The translations under genes were made by a program, and so were the position numbers. This document shows positions 8,848 to 17,555 of a stretch of 32,885 bases of DNA, in pieces; positions within the stretch are counted from its first letter, which is position 1; each line of letters opens with the position of its first letter. A model generated the notes under the pieces. The model was not told where the DNA came from, ran no database searches, and saw only the letters and a program-made list of their open reading frames with translations. The stretch comes from Blautia sp. (GTDB lineage: Bacteria; Bacillota; Clostridia; Lachnospirales; Lachnospiraceae): the NCBI GenBank assembly GCA_021443885.1, contig JABUSW010000282.1:1-32885 (forward strand). Direction: 5' to 3'.

Positions 8848-10158
8848 CTATTGGTTTTCTTCTGATGGTTCTTCTTCTGGATTTTCTTCTGTTAGATTTT
8901 CTTCTGATGGTTCCTCTGATGATTCTTCTGTTGGCTCTTCTTCTGTTGGGTTTTCTTCTGCCTTCTCATCATCCTGCGGTGATTGTCCCTCGATGTCTTC
9001 TGCCTTCAGCTGTTTCAGGTCCTCTCCTGTAGGATTCTCCATTTCGGCAATGCGGGATGCCTGATTCGTGACGATGCTCTCGAAAAGATTTCGTACACTT
9101 CTGGCATTGGCAAAGTTTTCGTCTTTTTCCTCCACCATTTTACAAATACGCTGTAGAACCTCCTTCTCCATCTCTTCATCCATCACATAATCGTACTTTC
9201 TGCAATTGCCCCGGAAGATTTCCATCAATTCTTCCTCATTGTAATCTTCAAAGTAGAAGTATTTATTAAACCGCGACTTCAGTCCGGGATTGCTTTCTAC
9301 GAAATCTTTCATCAGATCTGTGTAGCCGGCCACGATCACAACCAGATCCTTTCGATGATCTTCCATCGCTTTTAAGATCGTATCAATTGCCTCCTGCCCA
9401 AAATCCATCATCCCGGTTTTCGACAACGTATAAGCCTCATCGATAAACAAAACACCGCCCAAGGCTTCCTGGATCTTTTCCTGTGTTTTGATGGCCGTCT
9501 GTCCCACATAACCTGCCACCAAAGAAGAGCGATCTACTTCCACCAGCTGCCCTTTCGACAAGACACCGATCTGTTTATATAAGGACGCCAGAATACGGGC
9601 AATGGTTGTTTTTCCTGTGCCCGGATTCCCGGAGAAAACAAGATGCAGGGACATAGGAACGGTCTTCAATCCGCTTTCTTCCCGGATTTTCTGTGTCTTT
9701 ACCAGATTGATAAGCTCTTTGACATCATGCTTTAATTCCTTTAAGCCTACCAGAGCATTTAACTGTTCCATTGGATCCTCTTCCGGCTCCTTGGGCTGTT
9801 CTTCTTGTGCCTTTTCCGGCTGCGCCGCCTGTTCTTCCACAGGGAGCTGCCGTTCTTCTTCCTTATGCTTCGGCAACTCCTGCACAGAATCCTTCAAATC
9901 CTCTGCGAAATCGCTGTCTATATTCTTCCTCAGATCCTCTGACATGCTTTTGATCAAACCGGAAATATTCTCCATATTACTTTTAAGGAGCTCATTCGGA
10001 TCCGCCTTCTTTGCATTTGCCTTTGCTGCATCTGGCAAAGCCTTCCCTGCTTTTTCCTCCAGACTGGCCTCCACTTTTTGTTTGATCTCGCTGACTCCTC
10101 CCCAAAGATCGTCATATAAATCGCCTATATTCTTCCTGATATCCTTATCCTTGCTCAT
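8848..10158 (-). CDS. CbxX/CfxQ-type AAA+ ATPase with acidic repetitive tail
   Basis: A 436-residue protein whose central AAA+ module resembles the CbxX/CfxQ and SpoVK group. The Walker A GNPGTGKT is at about residues 177-184, and Walker B VLFIDEAYTL at about 236-245. It also shows AGYTDLMKDFVESNPGLKSRF (arginine finger region) and the ANARSVRNLFE sensor-2 helix. The N-terminal 125 residues are charged and helical (SLEEKAGKA..., SMSEDLRKN...), followed by a Q/E/P-rich linker. The last 40 residues are a Glu/Pro/Ser/Thr-rich degenerate repeat (EEPSEEN, EENPTEEEP). I start at 10158 (MSKDKDIRK), with GGAG 8 bases upstream; an in-frame ATG at 10221 lacks such a site. It lies 82 bases after the GH120 gene with no terminator between. 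The substrate is unknown; proteins of this group remodel other protein complexes. Confidence 0.85.
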   Translation of the reverse strand: MSKDKDIRKNIGDLYDDLWGGVSEIKQKVEASLEEKAGKALPDAAKANAKKADPNELLKSNMENISGLIKSMSEDLRKNIDSDFAEDLKDSVQELPKHKEEERQLPVEEQAAQPEKAQEEQPKEPEEDPMEQLNALVGLKELKHDVKELINLVKTQKIREESGLKTVPMSLHLVFSGNPGTGKTTIARILASLYKQIGVLSKGQLVEVDRSSLVAGYVGQTAIKTQEKIQEALGGVLFIDEAYTLSKTGMMDFGQEAIDTILKAMEDHRKDLVVIVAGYTDLMKDFVESNPGLKSRFNKYFYFEDYNEEELMEIFRGNCRKYDYVMDEEMEKEVLQRICKMVEEKDENFANARSVRNLFESIVTNQASRIAEMENPTGEDLKQLKAEDIEGQSPQDDEKAEENPTEEEPTEESSEEPSEENLTEENPEEEPSEENQ

Positions 10159-10240
10159 ATTCTTTTCTCCAATCCGTAAGGACTTTGCCGCCCTTCTTTT
10201 CTTACCTGTATGCCGATCCATCGCATCTACAATAACCCGT

Positions 10241-12247
10241 TTAATAAACGACCTGCTCTTTTACCGGTTTCGCAAAAGGACCGGGAATCACATGAAGGCC
10301 TCGGGATTCTCCAAGGTAATCGTAACGGAAGATGATATCCGATCCATCCGGATTCTCGAATCTTTCTTCCGGTTCAAAAGCTTCACCAAGCGTATCGGAA
10401 GAGATCAAGGACACTTCAAAGTCTTGCATATAGTCATACAGATTTGTGGTCAGAATCGTGTGACCATCCTGCTCCGATATCTCCACCGAAACTTTCGCAT
10501 CTTTCACCACGACACAACGATTCTCTTTCTTACATGCCGAAGCGCCTGCCAGATATACGTTTCCTTCGCACCACACCGGCAACGGGCGGAAATGGTATAT
10601 CGCCAGCTTCTGCATATCCGGTGTTTCATTATCCAGTTCAAAATGCCGGATCCACTCATCGTATGTTTCATATTCGTCGAACACGTGGGTTCCCACCTCA
10701 CGGTTCTCCGTCATGTAGACCTCTTCACTGTCGCTTCGGATCGTCACGCTCTCCCCGGGCCATTTCTGCACGAAAATATTGTTATAGAAACGATCATCCC
10801 CATGAAGAATGGTCATGAAGCCCATCACCTCGGTACGATGGGGGATGTGATACGGTGTGTAGCGCTGACGCAGTACGCCATCACATACATGGTCCGTTCC
10901 TTTTCCAACTTCTGTAAAAGCACCGCAGATCAGATTATGTACCATGGCAATACCTTCCGTTGCACATCGCAGGGATACCTCGGAAAGGAGCAGGTTGTGG
11001 TCGATCAGGGTAGGCCCGTGACCCACCTCCACAAAAATGTCCTGGCTCATCATGCCTCCCTCTAATGGTCTGGCAAAATCCGGTTTCTGATTGTCGTGCA
11101 TCAGGTTCTGTGAAATTCTGGTCCCCTGTGCTTCCCAGTCTGTCCAGATTCCCATAGTACTATGATGGATGTGATTTCTGCGCATGATCACATCAATGGC
11201 CGCATGCAGCTTGATTCCTGCGATTTCTGCACCCCCCAGCTCCATCATATTGTTGATATGGTGGATATGGTTATCTTCAATGATAGAAAATACACATCCC
11301 ATTCTGCCGATGATACCACCTTGCTGGCAATGGTGGATGTTATTGCGTCGGATAATATGACTTCCGATGTTTTCCTTGGTCCATCCATGGTATTGTCCGC
11401 GGCAAACCGCATCCCGTTCCATCTGTGTCGGGCTTTTCACATGTTTGTATGTAAAGTAATGATTATTCTCCGGGTCCAGGTATTTTCCAAGGCCAATGCC
11501 GGAGCACTTGCTGTTGGATATCTCGCAATCTTCAATGATCCAGCCTTTTGACCAGTGGGGACCGATCATGCAGTTCTGGTATGCCGCAGGGGGTGCCCAG
11601 TTAGTAGCTGCTTTCGTCACTACAAATCCTCTGACCGTAATGTATCCAATGCCGGTTTCTTCCGGAACAAAACACTGTTCCCGCACATTGATCTCCATAT
11701 TTTCCCGGTTCGGATCCGCTCCCTGCAGATTCACGTAGAATACAGTGCTTCCGTCTTTTTGCTCCGCATACCATTTGAAACGGGATTCTTCCGGTTCCCA
11801 GGAGCATTCGTAAACTTCCCCGGCAATGCACTCTTCAATGGAAGCTGCCTCATACAGCATACGGTCATTCATATATACCGCTCCTGTATGCTTTGTACGC
11901 CCGGCAAAATACCAGTCACCATATACATAAGTTGTATATGGATTATAATTACCAAACATAGAATTATCCACACTGGCTGTCCAGACCGTTTTATCGTACA
12001 ATTTCCACCCGGTCAGCTTCTCTGCTCCGGTAATCACAGCACCGAGAGGTTCCGTACTGATATAAGTGATCCGGTTCTCACCGGTACCTGCCTTGGCAGG
12101 ACTTACATATTCACGATAGATGCCGGGGGCAACCAGAACCTCGTCTCCCGGACATGCAATTGCTGCCGCTTCCTGTATCTGTCGGAACGGTTTTGCTTCA
12201 CTTCCATTTCCTGCCGAAGCAGCATTGATATCAACGTATAGCTTCAT
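10241..12247 (-). CDS. GH120-type beta-xylosidase (right-handed beta-helix)
   Basis: A 668-residue protein matching the glycoside hydrolase family 120 pattern known from the Thermoanaerobacterium beta-xylosidase XylC, which releases xylose from xylo-oligosaccharide ends. Family blocks seen in order: GDEVLVAPGIYREYV (about 34-48), FGNYNPY, VYVNLQGADPN-like FYVNLQGADPN, ETGIGYITVRGF, ATNWAPPAAYQ, IGPHWSKGWIIED, NIGSHIIRRNNI, GIKLHAAIDV, WTDWEAQGTRIS, DIFVEVGHGP and DDRFYNNIF. The expected nucleophile and acid/base are D370 (in WTDWEAQG) and E407 (in FVEVGHG), both present. An insertion of about 14 residues (PLEGGMM region) lies between them. No signal peptide, so probably cytosolic. Start is supported by AAAGGA 8 bases upstream. 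It follows the VOC gene by 85 bases. Assignment from recalled family sequence, not alignment. Confidence 0.88.
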   Translation of the reverse strand: MKLYVDINAASAGNGSEAKPFRQIQEAAAIACPGDEVLVAPGIYREYVSPAKAGTGENRITYISTEPLGAVITGAEKLTGWKLYDKTVWTASVDNSMFGNYNPYTTYVYGDWYFAGRTKHTGAVYMNDRMLYEAASIEECIAGEVYECSWEPEESRFKWYAEQKDGSTVFYVNLQGADPNRENMEINVREQCFVPEETGIGYITVRGFVVTKAATNWAPPAAYQNCMIGPHWSKGWIIEDCEISNSKCSGIGLGKYLDPENNHYFTYKHVKSPTQMERDAVCRGQYHGWTKENIGSHIIRRNNIHHCQQGGIIGRMGCVFSIIEDNHIHHINNMMELGGAEIAGIKLHAAIDVIMRRNHIHHSTMGIWTDWEAQGTRISQNLMHDNQKPDFARPLEGGMMSQDIFVEVGHGPTLIDHNLLLSEVSLRCATEGIAMVHNLICGAFTEVGKGTDHVCDGVLRQRYTPYHIPHRTEVMGFMTILHGDDRFYNNIFVQKWPGESVTIRSDSEEVYMTENREVGTHVFDEYETYDEWIRHFELDNETPDMQKLAIYHFRPLPVWCEGNVYLAGASACKKENRCVVVKDAKVSVEISEQDGHTILTTNLYDYMQDFEVSLISSDTLGEAFEPEERFENPDGSDIIFRYDYLGESRGLHVIPGPFAKPVKEQVVY

Positions 12248-12332
12248 ATCCGTTATCCTTTCATTTACTCATTATCCCGTCAGATTATCCGCCTTTCTTC
12301 GCGTATCTCTTCCATCCTTTTCCGGTTCTTTT

Positions 12333-12716
12333 TTATTCTGTAATTTCAATCAGATTTCCTTCAAAAGCCACGATACAGCTTTCATAATATCCATCCCCCG
12401 TGGTTCTCGGCCCGCTGATCACCTCATAACCGGCTTCTCTTAAGATCTCCGTCATCACATCCACCCGTTCTTTGCTGCCGACACTGAATGCAATATGAAT
12501 CATCCCGGTCCGCCGAATGGTTTTCTCAGGATCCTCCATTTCCGGATGATTCATCAGTTCCAGCCTGGAGCCCTCATCAAAGGTAAGAAAATAGGAGCGA
12601 AAACCTGTCTTCGGGTTATAATATCCATCATTAGGCATCGCATTAAAATACGTTACAAAGAAATCTTTTGCCGCTTTTAAATCATTTACATACATTGCAA
12701 TGTGTTCCAGTTTCAT
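12333..12716 (-). CDS. VOC (glyoxalase-fold) protein, coupled to the MocR-like gene
   Basis: A 127-residue vicinal-oxygen-chelate protein made of two beta-alpha-beta-beta-beta modules (KLEHIAMYVNDL... and GMIHIAFSVGS...). The four metal ligands of the fold are in place: H5, E53, H74 and E124, so it is probably a metal-dependent enzyme of glyoxalase I type. Substrate unknown. The start ATG at 12716 has a perfect AGGAGG site, and this site together with the first 35 bases of the gene lie inside the 3' end of the MocR-like gene, so translation of the two is probably coupled. The GH120 gene follows downstream. Confidence 0.85.
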   Translation of the reverse strand: MKLEHIAMYVNDLKAAKDFFVTYFNAMPNDGYYNPKTGFRSYFLTFDEGSRLELMNHPEMEDPEKTIRRTGMIHIAFSVGSKERVDVMTEILREAGYEVISGPRTTGDGYYESCIVAFEGNLIEITE

Positions 12717-14025
12717 AGTATCCTCCTTGGTCTCTTAATTCCTGCAGATCTGTGATATCGATCCTTCCACAAGAAAACAAGAGTGTCTGCACTCCATTCT
12801 CCCTGGAATCTTCCATTTCCCGGAAACATATTTTGTGTCCTATTAACCGATCTTTCAGAATCTGTAATTTCCCTGTTTCTCCTTTCACCGCCATTTCCGT
12901 GCCGCCTTCTCCGGCCAGAATCGTCAGATCAGAAATGCCTTTGCAAAAATCCGACAGCACCTGAAACAGCAGTGTTCTTTTTGCCGTATATATTTTTCGG
13001 AGTTTTCGGATCTGCCGATACAGATGCTCATCCCGCAGGTAGCTGCACAGTGCAAGCTGCTCTGTCTTGGATGCCGTCTGGTCATACAGATCCATCACTT
13101 TCCGATACGCTCCTGCCAGCTCATTGGACAAAATCATATAACTGATTCTTATGGATGGAAGTAAAATCCTGGAAAAAGACCCCAGGTATACTACGTGATC
13201 TCCCCCTGCTAATGCATAGATACTGGGAATTCCCTGCTTTGCAAAAACAAATTCATTTTGATAGTCATCCTCTATGATCAAATGTCCATGCTTCCGATGC
13301 TCCAGGATCTCATAACGTCTGGACAGACTCATTATCTTACCCCAGACAGTCATATGAGAAGGCGAAACATAAATAACATCCGATTCCTTCTTACGGATAT
13401 CCACCTGAAGACCATAGGAACGAAACACCTGACCAAAACGCTCAAACCCTTCTGCCGGAACAGACGCTGTACTCATCCCCTGTTCCTTTAAGATTGGAAG
13501 CAATATCATCAGAAGGCTTTGTGTGGATGCCCCGATGACAATGCTGTCCGGATTGCAGTATATATTGCGGCGTTTTCTGACATATTCACAAATGGCTTCT
13601 CTGAGTTCCTGTTCCCCCTGTGGTTCCCCATAGGTGATCATTCTTTCTTTATGTCGAATCGCGCTCTTCAGGTAGCGCTGCCACAGTTCAAACCGGAAGG
13701 CATCGCCATCATCACCGATGGTCGCAAGATCATAACGACAATCCTGCGCCATGCAATTGTCTTGTTCCCCGGAAGATGGTTTCGGCAGCTCCCTGGGTTT
13801 CACCATCCCCCCGGTCACATAATACCCGGAACGTTCCCTGCTGATGATATAGCCGTCGGCCAACAATTGAAAATATGCATTTTCCACCGTTGTCTTACTG
13901 ACAGACAACTCCTGTGCACAAACCAGAAGAGAAGGCATTCTGTCTCCTTTTGCAAGAACCCCCTCTTCTATCATTTTTTTGAAATGAGAATACACAGAGG
14001 AATACTTATAATCGTGATTCTTCAT
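12682..14025 (-). CDS. MocR/GabR-like GntR-aminotransferase regulator lacking the PLP lysine
   Basis: A 447-residue fusion of a GntR-type winged helix (about residues 5-72, with MPSLLVCAQELSVSKTTVENAY as the recognition region) and a fold-type I aminotransferase-like domain. Family blocks are YGEPQGEQELREAI (132-145), VSPSHMTVWG (220-229), the IIEDDY pocket motif (250-255) and YLGSFSRILLPSIRISYM. In MocR/GabR proteins the last motif is G-FSK, with the lysine forming the PLP aldimine; here it is R286 (codon AGG at 13168-13170). The segment before VSPSHM is also about a dozen residues shorter than usual. The protein may therefore bind PLP non-covalently, another effector, or none. The start has AAGGG about 11 bases upstream. 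It overlaps the VOC gene by 35 bases and follows the S41 peptidase gene by 72 bases. Confidence 0.88.
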   Translation of the reverse strand: MKNHDYKYSSVYSHFKKMIEEGVLAKGDRMPSLLVCAQELSVSKTTVENAYFQLLADGYIISRERSGYYVTGGMVKPRELPKPSSGEQDNCMAQDCRYDLATIGDDGDAFRFELWQRYLKSAIRHKERMITYGEPQGEQELREAICEYVRKRRNIYCNPDSIVIGASTQSLLMILLPILKEQGMSTASVPAEGFERFGQVFRSYGLQVDIRKKESDVIYVSPSHMTVWGKIMSLSRRYEILEHRKHGHLIIEDDYQNEFVFAKQGIPSIYALAGGDHVVYLGSFSRILLPSIRISYMILSNELAGAYRKVMDLYDQTASKTEQLALCSYLRDEHLYRQIRKLRKIYTAKRTLLFQVLSDFCKGISDLTILAGEGGTEMAVKGETGKLQILKDRLIGHKICFREMEDSRENGVQTLLFSCGRIDITDLQELRDQGGYYETGTHCNVCK

Positions 14026-14097
14026 TTATGATGTACCCTTTTCCAGTGATTCTTACCATAAGGGGATTCAAGCCCTCTCGCTGAGATAAACGAATTC

Positions 14098-15903
14098 TCA
14101 GTACAGCGAATGGATCGTATCCACCAGCTTCTGTCTGTTATAAAGCGTAGCAAGATCCGTGAATGTGACATCCGGTGTGACGCCCTGGTCCACGCCATAG
14201 TAAATCCCATTGTTCACTGTACAGATTTCCAGTTTACCGGAAATACCGACGATCGTACCATCAGCAGTACACAGAGGCAATACAGCACAGCTTCCGCCGC
14301 CGGAGGTCTGACCCAGGATCACCGCACTCTGGGTTTCCTTCAGAATGTTCGGAACCATATTTGCACAGGAAAAGCTTCGCATGGAAGTCAGGCAGAAAAC
14401 CTTCTTTCCGCAGGACTTCAGATTATCCTTCTCATCGTAAACACCATCAAAATTGGCATCGCATTGATAATATGAAGTGGTTTCAGCTCCGGTTGCCCTG
14501 TTGCGCAGGCTGATGGGCGCCGACCCCATGATCCAGGACAAAAGGAAAGCACCTGCATCCACATCTCCGCCCGTGTTGTTGGTCAGGTCAATGACCACGT
14601 TTTCAATCGGACTGTCCGGACGGGTGATCTGTTTGTGTGCATACTGAATCAGACCGATGGTATCTATCCCATGGTAGCAGTCACCAAGATCTTCCGCCGT
14701 TACTGTTGTTTCATAATAGTCTGTCTCATCAGGAGCAAAATCGAACCCGTCAAAGGTCAGGATCGCCGTGTCCCCTACTTCTTCATACCGGGGAACATAG
14801 GTACCCGGATCGTCGTACAGCTGTTCTCTCGCATTCATGAAAATATAATAATTTTCCGCAATACGGTCATAGTGAGGCTTATATTCTCCCATCCCTTCGT
14901 CATAGCTGTCCACATCCTCCAGATAACAGGTCGGAGCTTCAATGCTGTTGTGTGCACTTCCCAGGTTCTGTATCATAAGCTCTGCATATGCTTCCGCCGA
15001 TATAGCAGGGTCTTCTGATAACAGGGATTCTTCGAGGCCAAGAGACTTCAGGTAGGTACGAAAATCCGTGATGTTCTGCTCCGCTTTCTGTCCATAGTTG
15101 AAATCCATGGCCAATGCAAATTCATTGTAGTTAAAGGTACACAGTTCTGACGGCCGCATTCCCTTCGGCAGGGACTGATTAAAGGGATCCTCTGGATCAC
15201 TGTTCATTTTCATATCATTGATGAACAGATTGGTTCCGTTGTATATCACAAAATTTGTCGTTTCCGTCAACAGGATATCACTCATGGTCTGGACCGGAAC
15301 ATAATACTGTGTATCCTGTCGAATCAGTTCGATCTCGTAATCTGCCAGATCCAAAGTGACCGGATAGCCACTGCGGTTAAAAGAATTCCTGGAGCGCATC
15401 AGATATTTTGGTGTCCCGTCCGGAAGTGTCTCATGTCTCCAGATGATATTGACCAGAGCATCGGTATAGCCAAACTGAACGAAACGGTCATAATCATCAA
15501 AATGTATGGTGGACCGGGCAAAATCCAGAATGCACTCCGACTGATTGTCCCGGACCAGAATGACCTGCCCATCTTCCTTGCGGCATTTTTCGATGACACT
15601 GTCTCTTTCCTCTATTTCAGATACCCGGTTCTTCAGATTAACAAAGTCTTCCACCTCAAAATAGGGAATCGTGGAATCTCCATCTGCAAAATAAACCGTA
15701 ACATCCCAGGGTTCATCGATTTTTTCCCAGTATAGCTTTACCGTTTTTTCTGTCATCTGATGTTCCGTTCCGGAGGCAGAGACCGTTGAATCGAATGCGA
15801 GCTCTGTGTCCAGACTGCGTTGTTTTGCCGAAACAGGCATGACAGCCAGAGAGGCTGCTAATATCGTACTTAACACTTTGATTCCTTTGTTATTCAAATG
15901 CAT
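14098..15903 (-). CDS. Secreted S41-family peptidase
   Basis: A 601-residue exported protein. Residues 1-26 are a classical signal peptide (basic start, hydrophobic core, cleavage after PVSA). The N-terminal half has no recognised domain beyond a copper-amine-oxidase-like or prodomain-like beta-rich region. The C-terminal part from about residue 375 resembles S41 tail-specific/C-terminal processing peptidases: DTAILTFDGF, VVIDLTNNTGGDVDAG, KVFCLTSMRSFSCAN with candidate nucleophile S512, and VILGQTSGGGSC. An insertion at 482-494 (DANFDGVYDEKDN) fits an EF-hand/dockerin-type calcium loop. There is no PDZ domain that I can see. Start at 15903 is backed by AAGGAAGG 8 bases upstream and an extended -10 element. 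The MocR-like regulator follows. Substrate unknown. Confidence 0.82.
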   Translation of the reverse strand: MHLNNKGIKVLSTILAASLAVMPVSAKQRSLDTELAFDSTVSASGTEHQMTEKTVKLYWEKIDEPWDVTVYFADGDSTIPYFEVEDFVNLKNRVSEIEERDSVIEKCRKEDGQVILVRDNQSECILDFARSTIHFDDYDRFVQFGYTDALVNIIWRHETLPDGTPKYLMRSRNSFNRSGYPVTLDLADYEIELIRQDTQYYVPVQTMSDILLTETTNFVIYNGTNLFINDMKMNSDPEDPFNQSLPKGMRPSELCTFNYNEFALAMDFNYGQKAEQNITDFRTYLKSLGLEESLLSEDPAISAEAYAELMIQNLGSAHNSIEAPTCYLEDVDSYDEGMGEYKPHYDRIAENYYIFMNAREQLYDDPGTYVPRYEEVGDTAILTFDGFDFAPDETDYYETTVTAEDLGDCYHGIDTIGLIQYAHKQITRPDSPIENVVIDLTNNTGGDVDAGAFLLSWIMGSAPISLRNRATGAETTSYYQCDANFDGVYDEKDNLKSCGKKVFCLTSMRSFSCANMVPNILKETQSAVILGQTSGGGSCAVLPLCTADGTIVGISGKLEICTVNNGIYYGVDQGVTPDVTFTDLATLYNRQKLVDTIHSLY

Positions 15904-15949
15904 ATCGTAATCCTTCCTTTTAATATGTGATGGCTTATATTGCTTATAT

Positions 15950-15958
15950 ATTGTACCA
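15950..15958 (-). promoter_or_regulatory. Extended -10 promoter element for the S41 peptidase gene
   Basis: The minus strand reads TGGTACAAT about 47 bases before the start codon, a TGn-extended -10 box differing from consensus at one position. No good -35 box is seen. It is divergent from the purA promoter, in the same 134-base gap. Confidence 0.4.
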
Positions 15959-15975
15959 CATTTTTCAGTTTGGGA

Positions 15976-16003
15976 TTGAGTTATTTACAAAAAATGATAA
16001 AAT
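15976..16003 (+). promoter_or_regulatory. Predicted purA promoter
   Basis: TTGAGT (15976-15981), a 16-base spacer ending in TGA, and TAAAAT (15998-16003) lie about 35 bases before the purA start. No purine riboswitch-like structure is apparent in the short leader. Confidence 0.45.
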
Positions 16004-16019
16004 AGGAGTAGTGTTTTGA

Positions 16020-17303
<1,284 letters not shown>

Positions 17304-17366
17304 TTCTCTCCGGGAGAGTAATTGTCGGAATTTCAGGTCCGCGGTCTGAATCATGATCAACTACCT

Positions 17367-17405
17367 GCAGGAGATGCAAAAGCATCTCCTGCTTTTTCTT
17401 TTTCC
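17367..17405 (+). terminator. Terminator of purA
   Basis: A perfect 11-bp stem GCAGGAGATGC / GCATCTCCTGC with an AAAA loop is followed by TTTTTCTTTTT. It isolates purA from the HD-GYP gene, which has its own promoter. Confidence 0.93.
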
Positions 17406-17481
17406 GGAACCTGCGGCAGCACTATTAAAAAGCCTTTCCACAATAGTATTTTTATGCCAATATACAAATTCAACTTTAATA

Positions 17482-17510
17482 CTGACATAATAATCCAGTT
17501 ATGTTATAAT
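17482..17510 (+). promoter_or_regulatory. Predicted promoter of the HD-GYP gene
   Basis: CTGACA (17482-17487), exactly 17 bases, then TATAAT (17505-17510), in an AT-rich stretch about 45 bases before the start codon. This is among the best sigma-A-type matches in the window. Confidence 0.65.
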
Positions 17511-17555
17511 ATTTTTACACATTGTATATGTATTTTATACATCGAGGTAAATGAA

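Noticed and set aside
8849-8960. Possible CRISPR or tandem repeat array
   Set aside because: The TTCTTCTG-type repetition is the coding sequence of the Glu-rich protein tail, without spacers.
9602-11065. Long open frame on the plus strand opposite the AAA+ and GH120 genes
   Set aside because: It spans the boundary of two well-supported minus-strand genes, has low-complexity serine/phenylalanine-rich translation and no recognisable domain or ribosome binding site.
17322-17555. N-terminal extension of the HD-GYP protein by 78 codons
   Set aside because: The extension reads through the purA terminator and the predicted promoter; the ATG at 17556 has a good ribosome binding site and starts a membrane segment.
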